Part shown: positions 1 to 11,834 of the stretch, piece by piece
How the letters are laid out: every line of letters begins with the position of its first letter
Position numbering within the stretch: position 1 is the first letter of the stretch
Source of the DNA: Loripinus fragilis
Taxonomy: Eukaryota > Mollusca > Bivalvia > Lucinida > Lucinidae
DNA length: 64,000 bases
Assembly: GCA_964019695.1 (NCBI GenBank)
Contig: OZ026531.1
Location: 9,371,701-9,435,700, forward strand
Reading direction: 5' to 3'
Translations under genes and position numbers: made by a program
Notes under the pieces: model-generated
Database searches by the model: none
Seen by the model: only the letters and a program-made list of their open reading frames with translations
What the model was told of the DNA's origin: nothing

Positions 1-384
1 CAAAATATTTGATAATTAAAATTCTTTTTAAGACTTCGAAAAGTACAAAAGATAAGGTAAGGTTTCCTAATTGGTTATATTTTCTAAGTAAGCTATTACT
101 GGGCCACAGATATTGACATTTGAAAACAAATATAGTCACTCCCAATGTAGTATATGTTACATTTTTTCATTGAACCTCCTTTTAAATGATAAATGAATCT
201 AATATAGTTTGTCTTAAATTTTAATTAAACCAGTTTTTGTTCATTAATTTGGTTTTATATTATAGAATTCTTATTTACCTTTTCAAAACTGCAAGCATTA
301 CGCTTTTATCTTATATACTTTTTGAATTATTAGATGTTGAACAGGGTAGCCCCATATCACACAAAACTGTAAATTGCAATTTTC
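1..384. repeat. AT-rich repeat unit A, first copy
   Basis: This stretch matches 1505-1865 as a diverged direct repeat, for example around the shared words AAGCTATT, TTTGAAAACAAATAT and CCCCATATCACACAAAA. It ends where the left arm of the 386-4360 element begins, so it may belong to a neighbouring copy cut by the window edge. No coding signal is seen. Confidence 0.6.
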
Positions 385-1227
385 TAGGCCTTGTCCTGGC
401 TATAGACCCCACTTCCCTCAGGGGGAATTTCGTACACTATAATTTCCAGATACAACATTATATAAGCCACAAAATGAAATATGTTAGCACTCTGAGAGTG
501 GCAGCGTTAGTGGGTAACATCATGTTACGTACGTTACCAGCAAAATAACATTAAATTTTCCTGATAATGTCTCAAACCTGACATATTCACACTTTTTGAA
601 GTCTGACACAGGTTTAAGAACTTCTTATAGCACAGTTATATAATTTTAGCATTTATTTTATAAATGTCTTGAATTTTTTCCATTGTATATGTTACTTAGT
701 GTTTCATATGTTATTTTCAAGTGTCAGTATGGCAGTTATTGACTATACATGTATTACATCAATCAGTGAATATAGCAAATCTATAAAGCTTCTATTCAAA
801 TGGATTTAAGTTCCTTATTACGGTCCTTATTTTGGTGTCTTACACTATTTTACAGCCCATGTTACATACATTACTCTCTGAATACCATTAAACGTTCAAG
901 ATATGGTCTCCAACACGACCTGCTTGTACTTATTTGCATGCTGGCACAGGTCCATGCTCTTCTTTTTACGCTGGCTCATTTGCTGAGGAAGTAACTCAAA
1001 CCATAAACTACCATAAACCCTCTTTTTCTTTTATAGAGACATCAAATATAGTTAACATAATACTCATAGAAAGATTGTAACATACAGTGCAATGTGCGAG
1101 CAACAACTTAAAAAGATTAAAGAAAACCCCTTTAGGTAGAAGTTAAAGAGCTGTTTCTTGCCAAGCTAGCAACTCTTCGTATAGTATCCAAGGGTTTAAA
1201 GAATTTTCCAATACAGCTTATTATTAG

Positions 1228-1393
1228 GAGCCACCGTGGTGTAGTGGATAAACCGCTTGCCTTGTAAACCAGGGGTCGCAGGATCGATTCCCGGCTTCAC
1301 CAGTCTGTCGGATGAGACTTTAAGCTGTGACCCTGTCTCCACATGACCTTAACTGTTGGTGGGATGTTAAACACAAACACAACAACAACAATA
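1228..1393 (+). mobile_element. tRNA-derived SINE
   Basis: The tRNA-like head starts near GCCACCGTGGTG. It has an A box that fits TRGYNNARNNG (TGGTGTAGTGG) and a B box, GGATCGATTCC, one base off GGTTCGANTCC. A CACC end is followed by a body with CTGTCGGATGAGAC and an ACAACAACA tail. The head plus body plus simple tail marks a SINE rather than a tRNA gene. It lies inside the left part of the 386-4360 element. Confidence 0.8.
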
Positions 1394-1434
1394 CAGCATA
1401 TTTATCCTCTATCAGATTCATCTTGCAAGGATTT

Positions 1435-1865
1435 TGCAATATGCTAGCACTCTGGTAATGGCAACATTACCTTGTAACAGCCAATTACATATATTACCCA
1501 TTAACGTCTTTGATAATTTTAGTAAATGACATGACTTCTGAAAAGTGCAAAACATAAGGTAAGATTTCCAAATTGGCTATATCATCCAAGTAAGCTATTT
1601 TTGCATTACAGATATGGACCTTTGAAAACAAATATGCACCCCAAAGTGTTACGTATGTTACATTTTTCATTATTCCTATATAAATGATTTATGAAACTTA
1701 TTTAGTTTGATATTTTTATTAATGTGAATGTGCTTACTAATTCATTTAGTATTAAAGACTGTTTATGTACCTTTTGGAAACTGCAAATATTATGTTTCTA
1801 TCTTTTATAAGGTTTGAGTTGTTGAGTTTTGAACATGGTAACCCCATATCACACAAAATATGAAA
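1435..1865. repeat. Second copy of the 470-560 segment and of unit A
   Basis: 1435-1505 repeats 470-560 (shared GCTAGCACTCTG-like start and TTACC words). 1505-1865 repeats unit A at 1-384. The order of the blocks is permuted between the two places, which suggests internal tandem duplication within the transposon. No gene is seen. Confidence 0.55.
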
Positions 1866-2295
1866 TATAATTCTGTGGCTCTTTTGTTAGGGTACAATCA
1901 AGTTTTCTTTTGTCCATATTTGATTTATTTCCCATTTATTTTCCACACATTTTGTCCATATCTGTACAGTCTGACTTGTTTTCATGGGAAATACTTGATA
2001 GTTTAATCTTTGTATGTGCATCTTAAGGACAGAAAAGCAGGGTGGAGGTAAGCTCATGTTCATGCCATTTGAAATAGTCAGTATATGTGTGTTTGGTACT
2101 TTTTTCAGAAACGTGTCGTACAGCAGCTTATTCACATTTACATTAATAGCACATGTTAGGGCTTCATGTCACTGATGAGTGGCTGCAGCAATTCTTATTT
2201 TGTTTTCCTACCCTGCTTAGAATGTTTATGAACTAGTGGGGGAGGGGTTTTCTATCAGTTTGATAGGAACAACCTTTCTGTGGTACTAACATAGT

Positions 2296-3630
2296 GCCAC
2301 AATCTGTTAAACAGTGTATTACTGTAGATCTCTTCCCACATATTCTGGCCAATATTGTTGACATTCAGAAGGTGCACCTTTTGTTGCATACACCATTGTT
2401 GAATAAAACACCCAGGTTATCCTTTGCGTTTGTAAGACTTTATAGACTGCTGCTTATACATTGTATATATGTATCAGTGACAAAACCAACATACCCTGCC
2501 TTTAGTGCCTGGTTGAATACTGGTGCCATCAGATCCTTAAAGGTGACAGGAAAAGCTATTATGCTCTGTAGTTACGGCATTACCATCAAAGTTATGTCCA
2601 GCAACACATGGCCAATATAATGCTGGTTCAATGCGGAAGTTTGGACTTGTCATTTTAGGTGGAAGTAGACAGTGACCATGATACAGATCCCAGAACGAAT
2701 GGCAGTGCCATTTAAGGTCAACAGTATGTCCAATAGAAAGGTCATGCTGACCAAAGACGCGTCTTTAAGCTCTCATCTGGCCGTTTACGTTTTGTAAATT
2801 AGACAATTTCTACCAGCTTGACCTCGCAAGCCTCAAAACTTTACTAGCTTGTATCATTTTGATGGGGTTGTGAAAGACAGCTTTTCTTTAGCTAGAAGTG
2901 AGCCAATGAAGTCTGCAACAGCCTTCCTGCCAATGTCATTAGCCTCAATAAGATCCTTAGCTATGCCAGGCCTAGCAGGAACACAGAAAGACAAAAAGTA
3001 CAGTTCATTGTCTTCAAACTATAACTAAAAGGATTGGTGAAGCCTGACACTGCCTCTAGTACTCGTTCTACTTTGCATCTCAGCAGATTGAATATTTCAT
3101 TTCAATGCATTGAAGAGTTGTTTCAATATATTGAGCTCTGATGTGATGAGTAATACACCATTCCATCTGAAGTACGAAGCGTAGTTCTAGTTGCTGAAGC
3201 CTATAATACATCTTTATTGTTTGCCTGATAGTTATGTCAAAAGCATTTCTTAAGCAAAGAACAAATGGTTGTGACACACTAAACCCATTTTGTTCCAGAC
3301 TTTCTTTGCATCTGCGACGTGTATCAGACAAATGTATGAGTGTAATTAGTTACACAGGTACATATTGTGCGTAATTGTTGTGATCGTGTGCAATGAACAT
3401 TGGGAACAAGGTATACAGATAGAGATGACATGCAATTCAAAGTTGTTTTCCTTGTAGCCCTTATCAGTGTCAACACCATCTGAATTATATCCATACACCT
3501 TGCCCAGAACTGAGATGTTTCACAGTGACTGTATTTCAGAACTTCTGAATTGAATGCATGGTATATACTGTTTATGTGAGCAAACAGCGAAGGTTGATAG
3601 ATCACATTATTATATAAGTTTATGTCACCA
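2296..3630 (-). pseudogene. Decayed transposon-encoded protein, family uncharacterised
   Basis: Reading the minus strand from about 3630 down, successive peptides in different frames follow one another with no long unique gaps. They are a stretch with FAHINSIYHAFNSEVLKYS and WARCMDIIQMVLTLIRATRK (3605-3324), then NGFSVS and AFDITIRQTIK with HHIRAQYIE (3331-3080), then GIAKDLIEANDIGRKAVADF (about 2960-2880), then shorter pieces to about 2300. From memory this order resembles a large uncharacterised invertebrate family with an FIRA-R-NW-LHL region, which is often found in repeats. That is recognition only and no search was run. Several frameshifts and stops show it is dead. It lies between the two inverted arms, so it is probably the element's own gene. 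Confidence 0.45.
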
Positions 3631-4360
3631 TAAATTAATAAGGAACTTCAATTTATTTCAGCCTTATAGATTTTCTAAATTCTCTGACATACTTTATACA
3701 TGTATAGTCAACAACTGCTATACAGATACATGTACTCAGAATAACTCATGTATCATTTGGTAACATACATAACAGTAAAAGCTCAAGGCATTTATTAAAT
3801 GAATACTTAAAATAGGTAAACCTTGTTAAAAGAAGTACATAAACCTGTGCCAGCACGGAAATAAGTATAAACAGGGCTTGTTAGAGACATTAACTTGAAT
3901 GTTTAATGCTATTTTGAAGGTAACAGACATAACTTGGGCCTGATAAATAGTGTAAGCGACCATAATATAGTACTTTAAATTATTTAAGGAGCAGCATTAT
4001 AGATTTACTATATTCTGTGACAGATGTAATACACGTACAGTAATAATAGTACCATACTGATACTCGGAAAAAACGCAGGAAACACTAAGTAACGTATACA
4101 ACGGTAATAACTCAAGACAATTATATAATTAATACTAAAAATATGTAACTGTGTTATAAGAAGTTCATAAATCTGTGTCAGCATGCAAATATGTACAAAC
4201 ATGTCACGGTTGAGACATTATCAGGGACGTTTAATGCTACTTTGGGGGGTAACGTATATAACGTAACATCTTTTATTTTGTGTCTTATGTAATGTAGTCT
4301 CAGAAAATCATAATGTACAAAATTCCCCCTGGTGGGGGGTCTATAGCCAGCTCAAGGCCT

Positions 4361-6077
4361 ACAAGCAAATGATCCTGGAATTATCGGCGGAGGGAGGGGG
4401 GGGGGGGGTCAAGGCCCAACTGACAAAAAAGTTCTGACATTTTTATATGTATATTAGTCCAACTTAGTTTACTGTGTACTTCTTGAAGAGAACTATGTTT
4501 CCAAGGTTACAGGGGATGGGGTCATGCATTCATAAGCAACTCGTGAGCCTTCGCAGACCTGACGTTATAAACAAACCCACCACTTGAACAGAAGATAAAA
4601 AAACTGAATACGCATCTCACCAATCAAAATCTCTTATAAACTTCTACTCGACTTCCCCGCCTTTCCCCAATCCTCTTACCATCTCCCCACATCAGACAAC
4701 GCATAATATAACACAATTGCAACAGATAAGGCTCGGATGAGCCTGCGCACTCGCGCAATTGTACGGATATAAAATTTTGGCCCACAACTCCAAAAAGGGG
4801 ATGTTTTGAAAATGTAAAGAAACTCGCTAGTCACTGTAGCTGAACTGACTCGTTTTGGAAACTTCGAAGATAAATTTTCTCGCTTTTTTTCGTTTCTGGG
4901 CCAAAGCATGTATTTTGGGTACTCAAAAGACCCGTCTCAATGAGAGGATTCTTTTGAGCGCCCAAAACACATGAACTAATGGATGCTGTATAAGGTAAGA
5001 ATGCATATAATAACAATCTTTGTAAGCTTTCTTCATTAAAACAGCTTTTAATGATTTTAAAGAAGATTTTGTTAACAGAATTAGAGAAAAAGAAAAAAGA
5101 AAATAAAAATTCTCAGAAAGGCAATGATTTTTTGGGGTAGGGCCTGTTTTTGGAAGGGTAGGTAGGAGCATGGTAAAACAACATTTTTTCGGGTCGGCCT
5201 ATTTTGATTGTTCTTGCGCTCGCTTTGCACTATCAATAAAAAAACACCAACGTCTACTAAATGTACTTAAAGCGACTGCGCATTCGTTGCTCGCACATAC
5301 AATAAACGTTTATGTTTCATGCTGAGAAGCACAGGCTAGACGATGCATATGCACTCGATCAGTTCGCCTTATTTTTTTATTGACGTACGTGTTTTTAAAC
5401 GTATACCCAATTATGTTATCACCAGCATGAGGGGATGTCCGGATACCTTACAAAAATCACAAAATATAGGGTTTCTATCAGCAATACTGGATCCCTTGAA
5501 ACATCACAAATCTACCAAGTCAGCATTCGATGATGGTCCGCTTCAATGGTCAATGGCGTAGCCAGAATGCAAGAACGTTAAAAAAGTTACGCACGTCAAA
5601 TGGCGATTACTGTATCAAGCAATGATTCTCTAAAATTAAAGAGCAGTTCCTTGGGGTATGGAAAATCACTTTTACCACATTAGGTGAATTCCCTTGAGAG
5701 TTACTATTTTTATTACGCACGTGCGTTGATTGTGTAATGGGTGCTACGCCAATGATGGTATTTGGATCCTCTCCTGCCATCAACTAAAAAACGTTCTTTC
5801 TGGATCCGCGAATGACCAGTGCGCATATATGTGCGTTTCGTCACGTAGACAATCATATTTTATACACGCTCGCGCAGCAGCACATTTGCAAAAGAGCCAA
5901 TTTATGAGCTCGTCTCTCGTGGTTCATTGTCACCTTCTGACTGGGGGAGGGGGGCTATCAGATGGTATGAACAAACACAAATGGTGCGTTAGAAGATTTA
6001 TTTTAAGTGATAATGCTTTTTTATAAATGGACTATTTGTAAATCGTTTGAAGGTAAGATAAACAGTCTTCTTTGCTT
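4361..6077. other. No gene recognised; MITE fragment and short repeats
   Basis: This stretch holds a 13-base G run (4396-4408) and a P1 hairpin fragment (4881-4999). An ~80-bp segment at 5455-5535 recurs at 38305-38390. The open frames here are short, overlap on both strands and have no splice or homology support. Confidence 0.6.
4881..4999. mobile_element. P1 palindromic MITE, degenerate copy
   Basis: It holds GTATTTTGGGTACTCAAAAG and, after CTCAATGAGAGG, the inverted partner CTTTTGAGCGCCCAAAACAC. Other copies lie near 11835-11950, 12215-12320, 25210-25345, 28255-28425, 41740-41960 and 60931-61102. Confidence 0.65.
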
Positions 6078-6192
6078 AATTTGTCGTCCTGGTGTCCCGT
6101 GATGGTTGAGCGGCTCTTCCTCGCGGTGCCACGGGATTGTCTGCAGTTTGTGATTGTGGTATTTCCTGATCATACTCACTTACTATTTTTTA
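6078..6192 (+). mobile_element. R1 retroelement 3' tail fragment
   Basis: This is the last ~115 bp of the R1 tail, with GTTGAGCGGCTCTTCCTCG, GCCACGGGATTGTCTGCAG and the end TTTCCTGATCATACTCACTTA. It matches the 3' ends of copies at 47926-48545, 55527-56860 and 57575-58050. It is strongly 5'-truncated. Confidence 0.75.
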
Positions 6193-6325
6193 TTTTTGTA
6201 CATAGTCCACATCCACGCAGTCTGAGCGCCTTTGTTTTCAATTTAAAGGAACGGATCATATCTAGACTTGCTATGGGCAAGCATCAGTAACTCAACAGGC
6301 TGGTTTTATCATTACCGCTTTTTAT

Positions 6326-7463
6326 CCCCCGACAAAGTCGGAGGGATATAGTTTTGGCGTCGTCCGTGCGTCCGTCCGTCCTTCCGTCCGTCCGTCCTTC
6401 CATTCTGTCCGTCCGTCCGTCCGGAACCATATCTCAGTACCTATTGGTCAGATTTGATTCATCTTTGGTACAAATGATAAGTACCATGGACTCTCGATAT
6501 CCTATAAGTTTAGTCAAAATCAACCCCTTAACACTTGAGTTATTGCCCTTGTTTTAGTATAGGCAATTATAATGCAAAACCTATTTTAGCTTTTTTTGTG
6601 TGATAATCTTTACATTTGATCAAAGCTATCATATCTAACAACTTCTCACTATACACCATGATTACCCAGTGCCTGTAGATAAGCATGGCAGTGTCAAAGG
6701 TTTACCCCACCCCCTTTGACCCCACCTAAGGGGTCAAAGGTCAAATATTTAAATTTTGCAATAACTGCGGCAATTGTCAATATTTTTTGCTGAAATTTTG
6801 CATGTAGGCAGAGCAGCAATAGATATGAAACATATCAAACGGGATTTTAGTTTGAAGGGATGGGTCCGAGCCCCTGGGGCGGACTAAGGGGTGGGGCCGA
6901 GGCCAAAATTAAACTTTTTCAGAATATGGTCATGTTGCATATCAAACTAAAGCTGACAACTTTTGCAGCAACATGGTAGCAAATATTTTGCCCACAGACA
7001 CAACCTCCACCCAGGGGGTGGGGTCAAAAGGTCAAACCATATATTTTTGTGAAAGTAGTCATGTTGCATATCAAATTAAAGGGAATTGAGCACAGAGCTC
7101 AATGAAAGCAAATATGCTGTCATTACACACACCAACGACCCCTGGGGTGGGGTCAAAAGGTCATTTTTTTTCTTTTCTAAAAGTGGTCATGTTGCATTAC
7201 AAATTAAAGTGGAGGAAGTGTAGACCTACATGCAAGGTAACACTTTGAATTGACCCTTGACCTCTGGGGTTGGGTTGAAAGGTCAGATATTGAAATTGTG
7301 TAGATGCAAGTATATTTTTTTTATTAAACTAAGCACTAAAACATACTTGACAGGCATTTGTTATGATCTGAATGATACCGAAGGTGAACTAAGGGTTAGA
7401 CAAATGGGATTTATGTTTTGCGATTTACATGTTTCTCTGAAATAACCCTTCGTCGGGGGATAT
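6326..7463. mobile_element. Non-autonomous element with TATCCCCCGAC ends and GGTCAAAGG repeats
   Basis: The left end TATCCCCCGACAAAGTCGG pairs with the right end TTCGTCGGGGGATATA. Inside is a GTCCGTCC-rich stretch (6361-6424) and several ~110-bp degenerate units holding GGGGTCAAAGGTCA and CATGTTGCATATCAAA. Related units appear at 34730-34830 and 35976-36400. No protein-coding capacity is seen. Confidence 0.65.
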
Positions 7464-7557
7464 AAATTCGTCGAATTTGTCTTGTTTAATTTGATATTTC
7501 TTGTGAAGTTTAATCAATTCAACACCAATTTCTTTGTAATCCATTCTTCATTTAGTA
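7464..7557 (+). repeat. ~105-bp direct repeat, unit 1
   Basis: This unit has TTAATCAATTCAACACCAAT and CCATTCTTCATTT. It recurs at about 8588-8690 and 8691-8800. The 7558-8551 element interrupts the series just after this unit. Confidence 0.6.
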
Positions 7558-8551
7558 GGGGAGACCGGGGCAAAATGATCCACTTTTTTAAAATATTTTT
7601 TTCCTGCTTTTATGACTGGACATATCTTATTACTTTTAAATATATAATACACTGTCAAGTATTAGCTACAACTTGAGAGAAAGAAAAACAGGCATAAAAG
7701 GCCATTAGTGCTTGAAATTAAGCATACAAAATGTGTGGTCATCTGTTTCATTTTGCCCCGTGCATGGGGCAAAATGATACAGTACACGGGGCAAAATGAT
7801 ACAGTAAGACTTTTCTCATCTCAGATTCAAATATTCAACACGTAGCACAGAAATAACTATAAACACAATTAAACAATTTATAATGCAATATATCGCCACG
7901 GAAATATGATTGAACACGAACAGTTTTCTGAATTTTCTGAGTCACATTTGTTACCATTCATGTTTTATGTTTTGCCACGGGGCAAAATGATACAGTTGAC
8001 CACCCATTTTTAACATTCTGAAAAATAAAATGGTACTTTTCTGACATAGTAGTATCATTTAATTTTCTTGTGATAGGAATAGACAGTTTTGATAAAAATA
8101 TTTCGAAAATGCTTTAAAACAGAGTCAAATTAGATTATTTCAGACTGTATCATTTTGCCCCAACCACGCTGTATCATTTTGCCCCAGTGACCTCTTGTTT
8201 ACTGTTTTCGTAACAATTCAAAAATACGACACCCCACAATAGTTCTGATTATTTGGAGACATATCAGTATCTATATAGTTCAATTTACACCATACAATTG
8301 AAATATATATCTACCACATTTTTCACATTCATAAAATAACTGATACCTTCGAAATTTACTCAGAGTGCCTAAAAAGTCAATTGTTTAAATAAAAAACTTA
8401 ACTCTGCTCTGTTTTGGCTGAGCCTTTCTTATAATATGGCGGATTTTAAAATGCGCATTCAGTTTGAGTAAGAAACGTCATATATGGCATCATCGTTTGA
8501 AAAATCGCGCTGTTTCATTTTGCCCCATGTATCATTTTGCCCAGTCTCCCC
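7558..8551. mobile_element. TA-flanked foldback element with repeated GGGGCAAAATGATACAGT motif
   Basis: The termini are GGGGAGACCGGGGCAAAATG on the left and the inverse of GGGGAGACTGGGCAAAATG on the right. Each is flanked outside by TA (7556-7557 and 8552-8553), a target duplication typical of Tc1/mariner-type insertion. The motif GGGGCAAAATGATACAGT or close variants occurs nine times. Forward copies are near 7567, 7766, 7788 and 7979; reverse copies are near 7747, 8145, 8169, 8514 and 8529. Forward copies are mostly in the left half and reverse copies mostly in the right. No transposase frame is seen, so it is probably non-autonomous. Confidence 0.75.
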
Positions 8552-8553
8552 TA

Positions 8554-8800
8554 CCTTGCTACCATGCGTAGAAATGGCGTCCGCTTTTGTATTAAATTCG
8601 ATATACTTGATGAAGTTTAATTGATTGAACATCAATTTCTTTGTTTAGCCGAATCCATTTTTATGGCGATCGCTAGCCTCCGCTTTTTTTTATTTGACAT
8701 TTCTTGATGAATTTTATTAATTCAACATCAATTTCTTCGTCATCCATTCTTCATTTGTCGAATCCACTATAATGGCGATCGCAAGCCTATGAAGGCTTTT
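8554..8800 (+). repeat. ~105-bp direct repeat, units 2 and 3
   Basis: Two tandem units with TTGATGAA(G/T)TTTAATT-like, CATCAATTTCTT and ATGGCGATCGC(T/A)AGCCT words continue the series that begins at 7464. No coding signal. Confidence 0.65.
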
Positions 8801-8889
8801 GAGCATATGCGGTAAGCTGTACCTTGCTACCATGCACAGATATGGAGAAGGTAAACAATAAGTCAAAAAATTGTCGCTCTGACACTTAC

Positions 8890-9098
8890 AGACACGGTGT
8901 CGCAATAAAACATCCCATCTCCCGAAAATCAATAATCACGCCACGTTCTTCGTCACGCTGACTGTCTCGTTGAATTACCTGTAATTCACGGTGGCTGTCT
9001 CCATGAAACCGCCGTGACAAGGCGAGACACAGGGTGGCGACACCGACACCAACGCGAAATATGGTAAGTACTCGTTTGTTGTACTGTATAAGCTCCAT
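8890..9098 (-). other. Candidate 5' exon, minus strand, unproven
   Basis: This is a GC-richer island. On the minus strand an ATG at 9098 opens about 69 codons (MELIQYNKRV...), with a hydrophobic VGVGVATLCLAL stretch, and ends at a strong donor GTAAGT (8884-8889). On the plus strand the same island ends at another strong donor, GTAAGT at 9064. It could be a divergent promoter or first-exon region, or chance. No downstream partner exon was confirmed on either strand. Confidence 0.2.
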
Positions 9099-9100
9099 GA

Positions 9101-10162
9101 TGCGTTACCATCTTCAAGATTTTATTAAATCTGAACATTTGCAAATAATTAACGTTTTTGCATATTTCACTATATCAAAGAAATGTCCCTAGTTCTTTGA
9201 AGTTGAAAATTATTATTTTCATTCAAATATTGACATTTCTATTTCAAGGTATGATGCCTCATAATAGTCATATCCCTAGGGATGATCTTAGACCTCCCAT
9301 CCTGCATAGAAATTACATAATAACTTTTATTTTATTTTTTCTACATTTTCATGCACATGTATATTTTCATGCTCATGCTGTTTTTCAACTTTGCAGAAAC
9401 TGGTGGAATTTGGGATGGAGGTAATGTTCTGGACCTCCATTGGAGTTCCAGTACATTACATCTATCATAATATCACACTTTTTCATGCATTCAACATTGA
9501 TGCTGATAACCATGCTTCAATTTTGCTATCCTGTATAATGACGTCGAGTTTGCAACAGTTTTTCAAAGGTTATAATGTCCCCAATGATATGACATTATCC
9601 AATCAGATATATCTTACATTTGCAGCCTATAGTGCATTTGATTTTTTTTCAAAGTTTCTTTTTGTTTTTTGTTTTTTTGTTTTTTGTTTTATTAAGCATT
9701 GTCTTCATGCCTTGAACAATGGAATGCTAACTGGATGGCGAGAAACGATATGCTGGTTAGAGAGTGGTTGACCATATATGTCACAAGTCCTTGTCGCTCA
9801 TATATCAAAAGTAAGTGTACGTTGCATATATAATTCTTTATCTGCTGGTTTTCTCTGCTGGAAACCTTTGCAAACAGCTTGGACAATGATCAGGCCCAAC
9901 AAAATATTAGGGCCACATGCCGTCTGACCTTGATCCACACTCTTTTCCATCTACACAGTGAATCCATATTAATAATAAAATTTCACCAATGGATTGACTA
10001 GAAATCAAAGTTCATTTAGTGTAAACAGCTCTTTAATTACTCAATGTGTGCTTATATGAATATGTGTGCTTATCAGGTTGAATATCGTACCTTAAAAGTT
10101 CTAAAATTTTAAACATTTTTCTTTACACAAAATGCTGATAGCAGCAAATAATTAATACCATA
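9101..10162. other. AT-rich stretch without a recognised gene
   Basis: A good acceptor (pyrimidine run then TTTGCAG at 9390-9396) is followed 24 bases later by GTAATG, giving a possible micro-exon 9397-9420. The 126-codon frame 9391-9771 has low-complexity Phe runs from T tracts at 9640-9690 and no recognisable domain. Confidence 0.5.
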
Positions 10163-10408
10163 TTAACCCTTAAAGCGCTAAGAAAAAAAGCATCCGATTA
10201 TGTCGTCTGCTGAAGGCGTCTGCTGCAAATAATTGCCTAACATTACTGACTAATTAAGTATAGATCAAACAGCGTGGACCCAGAACAGACTATTCCTATA
10301 GGAGCAGTCTGATCTGGGTCCACACTGTTTGCCATAGAGGCTTCTTAAACAATTCTGCAGACGAGAAAAGCAGACGATTTTTGTTGCGATTGGCGCATTA
10401 AGGGTTAA
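10163..10408. mobile_element. P4 piggyBac-like MITE, full length
   Basis: The element 10167-10404 starts CCCTTAAAGCGC and ends GCGCATTAAGGG. It is flanked by TTAA on both sides (10163-10166, 10405-10408), the signature of piggyBac-type insertion. The centre is a palindrome around GAGCAGTCTGATCTGGGTCC. A near-identical copy is at 63495-63733, and diverged copies lie in both arms of the 17196-19765 foldback. Confidence 0.85.
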
Positions 10409-10771
10409 TGTATTGTTGCTTAATGCATTCTTGCATAGGAATTTGTTACGCGAAGCTGTTTGTAGCCGCAAAAATCCATGTTCAAATCATGAGATTCTCG
10501 TGCCGTTTGAGCATGGCTTTTACTTGACAAAGCCTATCAGGGCCCTTATTTGTTTGCATGATTACATAGGAAAGCGTTGCGACCTTAACTGATCATTTTG
10601 CCGAAGCTTTTGTTTGGAAAATGTTTAGCGCGTCTATGACGTTGTGGCAATGATATGACGCTGAAGCCATTTTGTTTAGAGAAATCCTGTTTAAGAAGGG
10701 GTTATTTTAATGTTTAAGCTACTTTTTCTGTGCGGTTTAGGTTAGAATCAGGTAAAATATGCAAGAATAAT
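10409..10771. other. No feature recognised
   Basis: Single-copy-looking AT-rich DNA. No coding, tRNA or repeat signal was seen. Confidence 0.5.
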
Positions 10772-10911
10772 GATCACACATGTTTGTTTCACTGCATTAA
10801 CACTTGCCAGGTCCCTTGGACGATGTTTGAACACTCAGCCTAACGACCTCGTGTCCAAACAGCTTCCTTGGGGCCCGGCAAATATTAATGCATGAAAAAA
10901 CATGTGTGATC
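10772..10911. mobile_element. Short palindromic MITE with GATCACACATG ends
   Basis: The left half GATCACACATGTTTGTTTCA, continuing to CTTGCCAGGTCCC, is mirrored by the right half ending CATGTGTGATC. The pairing runs almost to the centre, near CCTAACGACCTC. It is about 140 bp with no ORF. The flanking duplication is unclear. Confidence 0.75.
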
Positions 10912-11443
10912 CCTATATTCTATCTTGGAAATAAAATCTTGTTTAAACTAAGAGCTTTTTAACTGCCTTCACTTGCTGATACATTTAAAGACCCAGATTT
11001 GCCAGCGTGAAATATAAAGTACATACATATAAAAATTGAAACATAACGCTTGTCCGTACGTCCCTTACGTACCCTGGCTCTCATACGAATAATTTTTTTC
11101 CTCATACAATAGCCCCGGGCAGGGGTCATATTTGTCACATTGACACATAAATTTCCAGCTAAATTATTATTGTTGGAAAAACAGAAACAAAGCCATTTTC
11201 AAAGTTGACCTAAATGCTAGTAAACAGTAAAGACCTCTATGAAATGCAAACAGTGAAGACCTTGATGAAATGCCAATACAACACAGCATTCCATCAGGGT
11301 CTGCACTGTTACTGAGACAAAAGCAGTTTTCAGAAATAGAAATATTGTTTAGGAAATCATAACTTGGACCCCTCAATATTTTGAATGGGCCATTCTGACT
11401 TCATTGTAAGTAAAAGTCTTAAAAGGGATAAAGTGTCACATTC

Positions 11444-11519
<76 letters not shown>

Positions 11520-11834
11520 CTTTCAGGACATGCCAAAAGATGTTTTCATAAAATTTTACAAACTTTTATTGAATGATTTGGTTTATCATTGCAGGGAACA
11601 TGATGAAAATATGCAGTCCATATAGTGTAGAATCAGTTTTCTTCAAATTACTCACCTTAGCCCCCATGATGCCAAAACTAGTATTGGGCATTGGAGATTT
11701 CGATTATTGGAGGGCCTAATCTGAGATCTGCTGTTGATCAAGGAATCTTTAATAGGCTTAGGACAAGAACATGACAGCCAAGTAGAAAATGTGCTACATG
11801 TAGTTGAGACAATTGTGTTCCATCTAAGTGATAA
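10912..11834. other. No gene; contains a dinucleotide microsatellite
   Basis: A microsatellite at 11445-11517 is (AT)n interrupted by GATATA blocks. The 63-codon frame over it (Ile/Tyr/Asp repeats) is a microsatellite artefact. Nothing else was recognised. Confidence 0.6.

Larger units (their letters stand above)
386..4360. mobile_element. Decayed DNA transposon with long tandem-structured inverted arms
   Basis: The left arm (386 to about 1000) matches the right arm (about 3600-4360) in inverted orientation. The outer ends both carry AGGCCTTG, a short spacer and GGCTATAGACCCC, followed by a GGGGGAATTT-type segment. Each arm holds two related sub-repeats: 590-800 pairs with 3985-4200, and 820-1000 pairs with 3830-3970. 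The interior has a decayed minus-strand reading frame (2296-3630), a SINE (1228-1393) and a copy of unit A. Long subrepeat-bearing terminal inverted repeats around one ORF suggest a DNA transposon relic. No target-site duplication was identified. Confidence 0.6.

Noticed and set aside
9391..9771. 126-codon plus-strand frame
   Set aside because: It has low-complexity Phe runs from T tracts and no domain. Only its first few codons coincide with a possible micro-exon.
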